Of a DNA stretch of 64,000 bases, positions 1 to 11,332 are shown piece by piece. The notes below the pieces were generated by a model, which saw only the letters and a program-made list of their open reading frames with translations, had not been told where the DNA came from and did not search any database. Numbering within the stretch: position 1 is the first letter of the stretch; every line of letters starts with the position of its first letter. The DNA is taken from assembly GCA_025403435.1 (NCBI GenBank), contig CM046354.1, forward strand, positions 21,919,467 to 21,983,466, written 5' to 3'. Origin of the DNA: Artocarpus heterophyllus (Eukaryota > Streptophyta > Magnoliopsida > Rosales > Moraceae). Position numbers and translations under genes: made by a program.

Positions 1-1380
1 GGGAACTCTGCATTTTGTGGCACTATGTTAAATTCAAGGGGATAGGTTACCAAAATCAAAAGTTTAAGGGTTAGCTTATTAACTGTGAAAGTTCCGACAT
101 AGATGAGTCAAATTTTAAAAAATAATTTACGTTTGATTGGACCATAATTACAACAAATTATGAAATTTAGGATCTATTTGCTAAATTAAACGTTAGCAAA
201 TAAATGTTCTAGATCCAAGTTGCCAAACATTAATGAGTTCCGGAGGAATCAATGTAATTAACCCCAAAATAAAAGTTCACCAAAGAGGACCAAACTTGAT
301 GCAAAAACTTGTCCTGTCTCGGAGCTTCAACATTCAATGGATTGTATTATATCTAAGCAGGCCATATTCATGATGCAACCAGTTATAAAACATGGTATTC
401 AGCGCTTTTGCCCTTGAATTGCTGTAAATTGGAGAGTTTCCCCTGAATTTTTTAATTTGATAGATTATTTCTGAATTTAATAAGATACTGCAAAGTGCCA
501 CTCAATTGATGCAGTTAAAGTTTAAACAGAACATTCGTCAACAGAAACTACAATTTCAAATGATGACAGAGCATGTCATGCCAAGGACATATCAATCTAA
601 ATTTAACAACCCTCATTGACTTAGGCCATTTTGCAATTCTTATTAAACTTTTGAAATAACTTTCCAAAGTTAAATATTTGATGAGAAACTTGCCAATTTT
701 TAAAAAGTTCAAGGAACAAAATTGCCCAAAAAATATATATAATAAATAAAAGACAATAACATGGAGTAGTACACATCTTTATCATTAAAGTAATTTAATC
801 TCCTACAGCTATTTGTTCAAGAAACAAATATCCATAGCCAACCACGTCTGAAAATTTTCTTAGGTTTATTCCATAAAAAGAAAAGCAATTTATCTGTATC
901 AACGATTAAAATTATCACAACCATAAGGTTTTCACTTTATGTTTAAGGTAACTCCTAAACTATAAATAAGGCATTTGGGAAAGCAGTCCAATCAACTTTG
1001 CTAATAACCTCTAAACTTCGCATTGCGGGTCAATATGCTTTTTCCGTTAGTAAACTGTTAAAAATGACGGTTAAATGATGACGTAACATGTCTAGTTAAA
1101 AAAAAAAAAAAAAGGTACACATTTTTGCATTTGCCTTTCCTTTAATGGGTCAAATTTGACATCACTCATTCGAAAGGTTTCATCCATTGCCATTAAAAGT
1201 CGTTTAATTAAAAAAAAAAAATCAACAGAAATCTGATAAAATGACTCAATCTCGAAAATTTTCAACATTTAGTTTCATAGGATAAGGGCTCATAATGATT
1301 TAAATCCTTGTAGTATATAATTGTTAAGGTTTATTAGGCATACTTATTATGAACAATTATAATGAATAAATGTTGCTTAC
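1..1380. other. Non-coding stretch downstream of the last visible ArfGAP exon
   Basis: This AT-rich stretch should be an intron of the ArfGAP/C2 gene, because the C2 domain is unfinished at 1381. I looked on the minus strand for the next expected C2 exon (the strand with the D-x-D calcium loop region) and found no convincing match with splice sites. It holds poly-A runs (near 1097 and 1211) and low-complexity text resembling degenerate interspersed repeats. No other gene is seen. Confidence 0.5.
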
Positions 1381-4300
1381 CACTTTTAGAGGAGGAATAT
1401 GTTCAGGAATAGACAACATAAGGCTTTCGTTCCACACTGGATTAAGGTTGCTCTTTATAACGCGCGTCTTCACTGACTGCAACAATCAAATTATGATGGA
1501 CATAACTATACATAACGAAGTTGAATTCACTTTCACTCTTCTTTCTATATAGGAGTACTTATTTATTGATTTTAAATTTCTTAAAATAAATAGCATATTT
1601 TGAAAATATTTATAGCAAATAGCGGACTTATGGTGTAAGTAATTTATTTACTTATTTACACCTTAAATTTGCTATTTACTACCAATATTACCAAAACCTA
1701 CTATTTACTTACAATTAGTTTTGGAAAATCTTCATTTAGTATTTACAACAATTTACGCTTATTTTTATTCAGAAGAGAGAAGAGCCTCACTTGGTGACCA
1801 AGTGCAAGGATGACATAAGGGTCACTTGTCATCACATCTCGAACGGCTAAGTTGGTGCCCTTTACAACATTCACCTTTATCAATCCAACAAATTCAACCA
1901 TACCTGCCTATAAATGTCACTTAAGCAATAAGATCCATTGTCATGTTAAACAAAATCTACTATTTGTGTAAAAATTTTCAGTTACTACGGGACTGGAATG
2001 TGATTATTTTTCTAAAATTTCAGGAACCTTTTGTCCGTTTTAGTGTCAATAACTAAAATGGCTAAAAAACAAAAATTCGTGGAATAATTCGTTAAAACTC
2101 CAAAATTACATAATGCTCATAATTCAACACTAAAAGGGAAAATAACCTCACTGTCCCTAGGATATAGAATATGTGAATATCCTTTTATTCTCGAGAAAAA
2201 AATATCATATTTTTCATTAAAGAGTAAAAGATATATGAATATGCTGCATCCATATTATATTTAGCATCAAACAACCTAATATATGGAGCATTGAATTGTA
2301 AAATTTATCGTTACCGATGAGTTACACTTCTTTGAGGCCTTATTTTCGGAGTCTTTTCTTCCCCAGCTGTTACGAAATGCTTGCCCAATGCAACTTTTAG
2401 TGGCCTGTTTCTTTTCGATCTCAGAACTAATTACGTTTGGTGAACTATTTGAGGATGATCTCTCATGAGTATAAGTAGGGATGAAGGGACAAGACATTTG
2501 ATCAGCTGACTTTGAAAATTGCCGCAGCTCGTATTTCCTCCTGAATGTATTCATTCAAGTACATTTCTCGTTAGAGTTTATTCCTTTAAGCTTCTCGTAC
2601 AGATTTGCAACAATTATTATCTCTATGATAAGCAATAATAGTTCCTGAACTTTGAACATTTTGATTCCTGAACTTTTAATTTTTGACATATTAATCCCAG
2701 AATTCGCTCTTTTTTTTTTTTTTTTTGACAACTTTGGTCTCTAAAAATAAACATGACAATGGATTTTTATAATTTAACAGATATAATCATGTGTCCATCA
2801 TGTAATAACTTGAAATTTTACTAAAAGAGTGACGTTATATGCAAAATTTTCTCTCTTTTTTTTATACCATCAAAGCTATTTAAAACTACAATATTCTACA
2901 TTTACTATCACTAATTATGTAAAATGTTCAGTTATTAAATGATAAGAGTGTGATTATCTGTGTTAAATTTCAGCAATTGTTTGTCAAATTTAGTGTTAGG
3001 ACCAAAACTGCCAAAAACAAAAGTTCAGGGAGTAATTTGCAAAATCAAAAGAACAGAGGGTAATATACCACAATTCAAAGTTTAAGAACAAAATTGCCAC
3101 AATATTACCTGATGAAATCAGAGCGTTCCTCAGCAGAGCAATCTGGTTTTGGTTTTTTGATATTAACAGGTATGCAAGATTCATACTTCTCATTCACTTC
3201 GGTGTTTCCACCTAGACTTACTAAAGTATTGACTTCTTCTGTTGTCCACTCGTCTAGCTTCACAGATAGAACCTGACATATACATTGTTAAGATCTAAGA
3301 GTAATCTATATTCTAATATACTTCATTTAATTAAATGGTAAGTTTTAAATTTAATCTAAACCGTTAAAGAAATCATTTCGTTTCTCAACCAATAGACACA
3401 AATGCTCTTCTCGCTGATTAATGATCACTCAAGAAATTCCATCTTGATTCTGTGCCTGCATTGTATAGTTGGCCAGCTTTCTTCCTTCTCGAGACCCCTC
3501 TATTACATGTAATTCTTGTTCTTTTTTTTAATGGACGATAATTTTTGTTGATATGTATAAAATACACACACACATATATAATTTATGAAATTTCAACTGT
3601 CCATCTGATGGGGAATAGGATTTAATATTTTGCATTTAAAGTAATATTTATTTTTTAGATTTAGTCAGGATTATTTTTATCTTTTATTATTATTTTAAAT
3701 ATTAGGAATTAGCTTTGATTTCGAATTAGAATTGCTTTAGTATTTGCAACTCCTATAAGTAGGACATTAATGTTATGTTTATTTTCAGAGGTGATTGATT
3801 ACTGATATTGAGTTTCAAGTTCTATTTCTATCCTTGATTCTACTCTCTTCTCTGTGTTGATTAAATCCAACACTCTCTGTTCTCTCTTCTATCCGGTTCT
3901 ACATCACCATCACCTAGTTTTTCTTGAGTAATTTCATTTAGAAGATAAAGTAAATAGGCATGTTCAAAGCCGTACCTTTGATATATGCACTCCAAGGCTT
4001 CTATGTACTCCAGAGCACTTGATACAAATTAGTGATCCAAAAGTTATAGATCTAATACAGACCAGATACAGTGAAAAATTCATTCAACTAACCAAGGAAA
4101 TGAAAACAATGATCAAAAATTAATATTAATAACAAGACAACATTTTGTATCTAAGATTTCATCACTACGAAAGATGTTACCATGTTTCCTTAAGAGAATT
4201 GCATTGACATAAACTAAATTCCAAGAAACTGTGTGCTTCTCTTTGTTGTACTATCTTCCAAACACAGATGGTCTATCCATAAAGCTATACGAGTGTCCTT

Positions 4301-6522
4301 AGTTATCCTTCAATATAGACTATCCCAAAGTAGTTAAATTTACATTAGCTCGAGTTATATGGATTTCAGTTGGGTGAGAGTGAAGAATTTCGTAAACTCT
4401 CCTTCCCATCAGCTCAGCTTTGTGAGGTTCTGATAAGCCTCGGGTTGTTAGTTCCGTTGGTTAGTTGTTAGAGTAGTCAGTAGAAGTTGTTAGTGAACTA
4501 TTAGGAGTATTTGTGACAGTTAGTAGAGATTGGAGAGCATAAAGTACAGGGGAAATCAAGTAGAGAGGAGACAATTATGGGGAACTTGTGTAGCTGCTAG
4601 GGAAGTGAGATAGGCTTTCGAAATGCTATCAAAGCTTGCAATCAGGCCTTTTACAGATTTGATACAAGAATCGTTCTCTCTACTGTTTCTTCTCGGATGG
4701 CAATGGGATGGGGAAGGCATGGGTATGCTTCCCCCATACCCATACCCTGCTCCCTTTTTGCTTCTCATACCCGGCTAATTTAAGGCTGGTTTGGGGCAGG
4801 AGAATCCCTACTGAGGAGCTATTCTCACACCTAAAACATTAACCCATCAAGAGTTGAATAAATAAATAAACAAATCTTGTAACTCAATTAAACTCAAGAT
4901 AAATGTCATCAAATTAATCATGAAATTTAGCAACATAGTCACTATGTCATACAAAATAAACTGAAAACAAAATCCAAACTCCAACAATCTGAAAACCTTA
5001 AAAAAATAAATAAAATTAAATTATGGCAACGGGCGGGGCGGGTTTATGTATACTTTAACTGGCCATTTATTGTGAATTTCTAGAAATATTTTTTGGCCAT
5101 TATGTTTAGTAATAATGGGCAAAAAGATGGAAGAATTACAAAATTGATATATCTTTATTTTTTTAGTTCATAAAACATTTTTAAATCCATTTTAAAAATT
5201 GTGCTATGTACACAACCAACATTTCAATTGGAAATGGGAGCAGAAAGCCTTTGTTGTAAAACTTTTTATATATATTTTTTAGCTGATTAAGAAACTACAA
5301 ATTTAATGCGAAGTAACTTTTCAAAAGAATGTCGCTTTAGAAGTTATCAAAACAAGAACAAAAATGGATTGCAAATTTTTGTCGATTTACTTACACCCAT
5401 TTTGGATCTGGAGACCCACAATCTGCACATTGTCTATTGCCAGACTGATCCAAGAAACTGTCCAGCCTTTCCTGCGCTCCTGTTCAATGGATGAAAGTTT
5501 AGAAAAAGACATGAATAGAACTTAAAAATCATGCTGTAAAACATTTATAGAAATACTAAAAAATTTCTTCTTAAACCAGAAAAGATGCATTCAGAAATCA
5601 ATCAAGTAAAAAATGGTTAGGAAGGGAGGAAAGGTATGTAACCTAGATGAGGAAAATGAAGAGGAAGGGGAGGACGTTTCCCTCCAATTTTTACAACATT
5701 AGAAGGATAAAAATTGGAGTCCTCTTGAATTCCTCACTTAATCCATTTCCTCCTACCAAAACAAGGACATATATGTCTGTAAACACTATAAAAAAAAATA
5801 AAAAAATAAAAAATAAAATAAAAAATAAAAAATCTTCAAACGACATAGAACAAAAAATCCCACAAAGACAAGGAAAGGAAAAATTTTGTTTTAAAACAAA
5901 AGCAGAATAGAAAAAAAAAATAAAAAAATCACACGTTTAGGAAATGCCCACAATAATGATATTGGTAATGTTTTAGAACTACTATTGAGCTTATTGACGT
6001 GTTACTAGGAAACTTCATAGTCATGGCTGGACTTCTGCAAATAGACCAGAATGGAGCATATACTAACAGTAAATCTAAAGGGATGCCCCTTCCCTTGCTA
6101 CTTCTTAATCATGAATAGCATAGACCTGATTCTCATCCACTTAAACTGCTGTTCTGGATTTCTATGTATGATCAACTTGATCGCCACAGAAAAAACAAAT
6201 TATCAAATAAAAAATTGATGTAAGAAAATTCCCCTCAAAAGAAAAAAAAAAAAAGAGAAAAGAAAAAATACCTGCTAATGTGTCTCTTGCTGTTTCTGAA
6301 CGTAAGAGGTCATATAGACTTGATCCTGCAAATGTAAAAGATTAGAATTTGTAATTTCTTTCCTTTTTTTTGGTTTTGTGATAAAAACTCATTTTATATT
6401 ATGTTACATGACAACATTTCTCTCTATAAAACATACATAAAGTTGAAAATGAAAAATATACCTGAAATAGGACTAGGACCAGAAGAATTATACTGCTGGG
6501 TAGAAGTCTCCAGCCTCTCCAT
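1381..6522 (-). CDS. ArfGAP + C2 domain protein (AGD11/AGD13-like), 5' eight exons, 3' end outside window
   Basis: This is a GTPase-activating protein for ARF small GTPases, expected to act in vesicle trafficking at membranes. Exons, in transcript order on the minus strand: 6522-6462, 6325-6272, 5479-5395, 4051-3976, 3272-3109, 2540-2315, 1907-1791, 1476-1381. All have GT-AG borders and the phases agree across every junction, giving 293 residues so far. The ATG at 6522-6520 is the first in frame. Exons 3-4 encode the zinc finger C-x2-C-x16-C-x2-C (CADCG...CIKC), followed by the arginine-finger motif HRSLG. Exon 5 ends in ERSDFIR, typical of plant ArfGAPs. Exon 6 has AFRNSWGR, a linker characteristic of AGD11/13. 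Exons 7-8 start a C2 domain (GLIKVNVVKGTNLAVRD; SDPYVI; NPVWNE). The end of C2 is missing at the window edge. One oddity: the usual GVFIC before the second cysteine pair reads GSLIC. The coding frame is intact. The closest Arabidopsis paralogue is judged from memory of the family, so AGD11 and AGD13 are not separated. Confidence 0.93.
1930..2120. repeat. Interspersed repeat copy in ArfGAP intron (family shared with 2880-3040 and 41090-41240)
   Basis: The segment around cagttactacgggactgg, then a gtgattat / aaatttcag block and a tttagtgtca block, recurs in diverged form at 2880-3040 and 41090-41240. It lies in the intron between exons 6 and 7. It looks like a short non-autonomous repeat; ends and class are not resolved. 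Confidence 0.45.
2640..3090. repeat. Interspersed repeat copy in ArfGAP intron
   Basis: The intron between exons 5 and 6 contains phrases (gttcctgaactttg, cctgaacttttaatttttg, gttcagggagtaatttgc) in a roughly mirrored arrangement at its two ends. The middle matches the repeat at 1930-2120. This suggests a MITE-like or foldback repeat about 450 bp long. No coding capacity is seen. Confidence 0.4.
3606..3912 (+). repeat. Possible short LTR or TRIM fragment in ArfGAP intron
   Basis: The segment begins TGATGG and ends CCATCA, has a TATA-like ctataagtagg near 3752, then a pyrimidine-rich leader-like tail. That order resembles a small solo LTR. No matching 5-bp target duplication flanks it (ccatc before, cctag after), so this is tentative. 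Confidence 0.25.
4052..5394. other. Long ArfGAP intron, no gene seen
   Basis: Intron between exons 3 and 4. It includes a GC-richer patch (4680-4780) with repeated cccatacccataccctg-type text, probably a transposon relic. No coding region is supported. Confidence 0.5.
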
Positions 6523-8497
6523 TCATTCACAACAAAACCATGAAACAATTCTAGAATCCGAAAATAGCCTTTTTTTCTTTCCCTTCTTTTCAGTCCAAAT
6601 CAGAAAAAAGAATAATAATAATTTCGAATTATTAATTTGCAGAATATATATACATATTCATTTATATCAGAAAATGTAAAGAATTTAAAAGGGTTCTTAC
6701 AGACAAATGATTTGGATTGGAAAGAAAGTAACCTGTATTGAAAATGGTTTGAAAAAAATTATTGGCTGAGGATTGTCCTATGTTGAAGGTGATTGGTTAT
6801 AGAAGGTGGAAAAACAAGATTAACGGATAAGACAGAAGATGGAAATAAATATTTATGTGAATTTGTTATGGGATTTTAGCGGAGAAAACAAAGTAAAGAT
6901 TGACGGACAAAATGAGGTGGGCATGATGAGAAGATCCTGCATTTGGCTCTTGTGCAGTTTGTTTTAGCATTGGTTTTTGTTTTTTGTTATTTTATATTCT
7001 TTGTTCACAAACTCCTTTGATCTGTTTGTTAAATTTGTATTATTTTTTTTTGCTAAATGGTATTATTAATTATGGAATGTCAATCAGTTCCATCAAGAAA
7101 GGTAAAGGTGTGAACGGTCGGATTGGCTTTTTCTCCTTTTTTTTTTTTTTTTTTGGTAATACTTAAAGAGGGGATTGGCAATTCAATTTAGCATCCACGC
7201 GCTGTGCTTGACGCGTATCAATGTGCCAAAGACTTTGTTTTTTATTTTTGTTTTAGATATTTATTTTTTTATAACATCTATTTTACGTTAATTTAAAAAC
7301 TATACATTTAATTTTCGATCTCATCAAATGTATACCTTTAAAATTAGATTTAATACATAAATATATACTTTACTCTAGTGAATAGATGATTTTAACTTTT
7401 AAAATGATCAAATTATCCTTAAGTAGAAGATAAAAAAAAAATAAGGAAAAGCAAAAATAAAAACACACAAAATATCTATTTTTGATGGTATTCTTTACAT
7501 TTTTGAAGCAAAAACCTTAGGATAAAGCCTTTTTAAGTTTTTAAAGTTATCTTTTTTTTAGTTATCTTTTTTTTAATTTGAGAGTATTTTAGATAATTTT
7601 TTAGATCAAAATTAAAGATTGATTAGGCAAAGGTATAAATTTGTGTATCAAATCTAAATCTAAAGGTATAAATTTGATGAGATCAAAAACTGAAAGTATA
7701 TTATTTGAATAAACCTAAAATACAGAGCATAAAAAGGTAAATAACATTTTTTTCCTTTTTCTTTTTTTTAAAAGGAAAGTGTTAACAACTTTCTATCAAA
7801 GCCAATATTCAATAATAAGGTTTAGTTTATAATATTATAAGAGAAAATTACATGTTATGTTACACTTTTAAAAGTTGTATTTATTTATGTCACATTTAAA
7901 AAAGTTTATGCTATATTATTATTCATAGCACATGTTAAATTATGCCATAAATAAACATGTGTGACATTTATAAAAAGTGACCCTTAAGATGGATATATGA
8001 AAATTCCCCAAAATATAATATCCAAATACAATTACAAATGGTGCCATGATCTTAATATCAAGAATAACTAGTTGCATGTGTTTTATTGAGTTGTTTTTTT
8101 CTTCCTTTCTAGAGGGAAAAATAAAAAAATAAAAAAAAAAAAACTCCTCAAACATTATCATAGATGACTACCCATTACAGGAGAATTATTTTGACTAGTA
8201 AAAGGGCAAAGTACAAGTGCCAAAACCTAATAATAATTGAAAAAAGAAAAACTGCTCTTCACAAAAATTGAGCATGCCCAAAACTGATTATAAAGAACCA
8301 CTATAATCGATGGATAAACTAAACTAAGTCCAAGCTCCAATATTGGGGACAGAAGGGACACAAATATAGAAACAAATCTACCTGGATACTAACATACACC
8401 ATTAATAACTAACTCAAGTAAGTGTAACACACAAACAAAATTGAAAAGTGGGAAGACCATCTTTGTCATTACAAAATAAAGACAAACCATAGCGAAT
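6523..8497. other. 5' flank of the ArfGAP gene and AT-rich intergenic DNA
   Basis: Lies upstream of the minus-strand start codon at 6522, so the 5' UTR and promoter should be here. I cannot fix a transcription start. The remainder to 8497 is very AT-rich with T and A homopolymers (7136-7155, 8120-8142). No gene or RNA is recognised. Confidence 0.5.
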
Positions 8498-9675
8498 GTA
8501 ACTGTCACGAACCCAATTCGGGGGTAGTGACGTGGCAGTCTAATTTAATTATTTTAAGTAATATTAACTAAACTCGCCTATTGATTATTAGGTTATTTAT
8601 GAAAATTCTAGCAAATTTAAAACGTTTTTGATAAAAACCATTTATTAATTCCTATAAAATAAGGCTAGGGGTTAACTCGATTTTTTTAAAAACCAAATTA
8701 AAAGTAAATCCAACGAGAGTGGGTTGGTCCAATATTAGACCACATAGTGCACACACAAATCAACGACATAAATAAGATATAAACCACAGTCCAATCAGAA
8801 ATAAATAAATACCAAATAACTACTTGCCTTGGTAAAATAATAAATAACTTAAGTAATGCTCCTATGGTCTGTTCGCACGATCTGCTGCACCTAGTTAGTG
8901 GTATACTGCAAACCACCTAAAAGGGGGAAAATTTAAAACAATAAAATAGTAAGCAAAAGGTTCAGTAGGACTTAATCGTTGAAAATATCAATTTAAATAA
9001 ATGAAGTATGCATAAAATTTAAATAAAGGAAATAGCATTATTGTAAACAAAATTTATCACGAGTAGTAAATATAATCAATTGCTCTCATACTGACCATTC
9101 CGGTCTATTAGTCAGTTGTCATCATATTCATTATCATTTACTAGGCAAAGCCAAATATGAATCTACCGTAATAGCCCAGCTGGGTTTCAGGACCTGTCCC
9201 CAAGGTCGCTCTCTACATGACCCGATCTCTGAATCATGGCATCTGCCCTAATACATCATTCCGAACGACGTGTTGTTGGAAAAACAAGTGTGGGGTGCGT
9301 AGTAAAAATTTTAAGAATTTTAACATCAGAGTATTTTTTCAAAACACAAGTTTGAAATGCTATATGTATAAATTAAACAGATCTTACTAACCTTAATATG
9401 CCGAAGAACTTCCGCGACCCGTGAAGAGAAGTAACATTCTAGAAGAGCCTCAACCAACTGGTCTTCTTTGCTATTCTCTATCCACGATCGGAGTGAGTGT
9501 GGGCTCATACGTACAGCTCTTCCACCGGTGACTCTCCTTCCAACCAATTGAGAGAACCCAAAGCCAGTATTCGTGATTTGTGAACAAAAGCTCTAAGGGA
9601 TTTTTCAGATGCTCACCAGAAGAGTATCACTCTTAATCTCTCAAATTGATCTGAGTAACTCATAAGACTTACTCC

Positions 9676-9684
9676 CTTTATATA
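9676..9684 (-). promoter_or_regulatory. TATA box of Copia-1 3' LTR
   Basis: TATATAAAG on the minus strand. The matching box in the 5' LTR is at 17355-17363; in Copia-2 the equivalent is TATAAAAAG at 34750-34758. Confidence 0.6.
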
Positions 9685-9800
9685 GCGATTGGTCTTGGGG
9701 TCAGTCCTTATCAGATTATGTCTCAAAAACTCAAAACAGAATCAAGTTCGGATCAATATCTGATAAGATCCGCATGAAAACGAGTAATCTTATCTCTCAT

Positions 9801-9884
9801 TGATCGACAGGCCGAACATCCTGATCGGTAGGCCGAACATCCTGTTCGGCAGACCTAACACATAGATCGGCAGGCCGAACTGCT
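9801..9884. repeat. Dyad array in Copia-1 3' LTR, 21-bp spacing
   Basis: Four units of the type TCGGCAGGCCGA have centres at about 9809.5, 9830.5, 9851.5 and 9872.5, i.e. 21 bp apart. They lie about 120-200 bp upstream of the LTR TATA box on the minus strand. See findings. Confidence 0.85.
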
Positions 9885-11318
9885 GCGTAAATATCTCCAC
9901 GAATCTTTTATTTTCCACCCAAGATTCTATAGGATAAAGTCTCAGTTTTGATTCAAATAACCCAATAGAGAAGTTATCTGATCAAAAACAAACTTTATCA
10001 AGATAATCTCTAAGAAAATAAATCAATTCACAATAATTCTACAAGTTTATCTTGATTTAATTTATCCAATTAAATCAACCGATAAACAGACAAGAATTAT
10101 CCGATCCCAATAATTCAACAAGTTTATCTTAAATTAATTTTATTATAAAATTAATTCAACCAATAAACAGACATGAATTATTTGATTCTTTCAAATTTTA
10201 AACCAATCCGATAAATCCGACATAAGTCACCAATTATTGAAAAAGCACACCGTATCGTTACAAGATTTTGTGAGCTAGCAAAGGGGACCAAAATGGACCT
10301 ATAAAGTTCAAGCTCTCGATAATTATAAAACCCAATATCCCAGACATACATTTCACAATTATCAACTCCAATGCTACTCCACTAAAAGATTGGAGCTGTA
10401 CTCTCAAACTTTATAGAATTACGAAACCCGTATAGCTAAGTCTCCATGACATATCAAAGTGTATCGTATCCCCATATGATAATTCATAATCAGCTTAAGG
10501 ACAAGTTCTGTCTTACCTTTCCGATTATTTTTATCTTACGTTCCATTATCTCACCATTAGAAAACTTACCATCCAAAGATAGTATACCATTTGGTTACAC
10601 TTATGTATCCAAATGGTTGAGCGCTCCAGTTTTTCCAATTACAGGATAACATATATAAGAGGATATCATTACTCCTAAAGATGAGCTATGGATTCCATAT
10701 CTATGAATAACAGGTCTACCTTATCAAAAGTCATGCCTCCAACTTACCGGCATGCATACCACTATAGAGATGTGGGTGTCACCCTTTGGTACATCAAAAG
10801 ACACAAGTCGAGACAACGAGCCCACTATCCATCTTAGGATTAAGATACAATTCAAATAATTGTCTAAAGTGAATCGATTTTTCAAGACAGAATTATTAAT
10901 CCAAATCAATTCACTTTGTGTCCCGATCCAACACATCGTCACCTATGACAACGTGCTAATGTTTCTATTCACGGAGTCCAACTCCGATAGTCAAGACAAA
11001 CCATCTCCCAATAGGGATATAGACAACATAACAATCTTTGCATGAATAAAGCACCCAACTTTATTCCCTCGATTGCAGATCATATGTTTTAGACCATCAC
11101 CTTAAGAATCGTGTCTTCTGCATAATCAGTCCATCATATGCCCAATTCTTAAGGTTTAGACCGATAGTCTCAGACTACTGTTTACTTAACATACATTCAA
11201 CAAATATGAACGTAAAGAGGACAAGATTTGGTATATATAAATGAATAAATTCTTTATTGATAAAAATGTCTCCAAAAACGTATTACATTTTTTCTCCTTA
11301 GGGCATACATATCTAGCA

Positions 11319-11330
11319 ATCTCCCAGTTG
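11319..11330 (-). promoter_or_regulatory. Copia-1 polypurine tract
   Basis: On the minus strand CAACTGGGAGAT directly precedes the 3' LTR, the expected site for plus-strand DNA priming. Copia-2 and Copia-3 have CAAGTGGGAGAT at the same place. Confidence 0.7.
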
Positions 11331-11332
11331 CA

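Larger units (their letters stand above)
9274..11318 (-). repeat. Copia-1 3' LTR
   Basis: TG...CA-bounded, 2045 bp, near-identical to 16954-18976. On the minus strand it has a TATA box (TATATAAAG, 9676-9684) with a four-dyad array upstream (9801-9880). Confidence 0.93.

Noticed and set aside
1370..1552. + strand ORF over ArfGAP exon 8
   Set aside because: Antisense shadow of the C2-domain exon at 1381-1476.
5647..5910. 87-residue + strand ORF in an ArfGAP intron
   Set aside because: Lysine-rich translation of an A-rich low-complexity tract; no gene support.
9326..9547. A 73-residue minus-strand frame repeated in the Copia-1/2 LTRs (also 26816-27202 and 34313-34621)
   Set aside because: It has no ATG (the frame opens at TTG), it is broken by TGA in the Copia-1 5' LTR, and its recurrence follows simply from the LTRs being copies of one sequence.
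10446..11045. Small + strand ORFs recurring in all four Copia LTRs
   Set aside because: They are antisense to the element and repeat only because the LTRs are copies; frames differ between copies.
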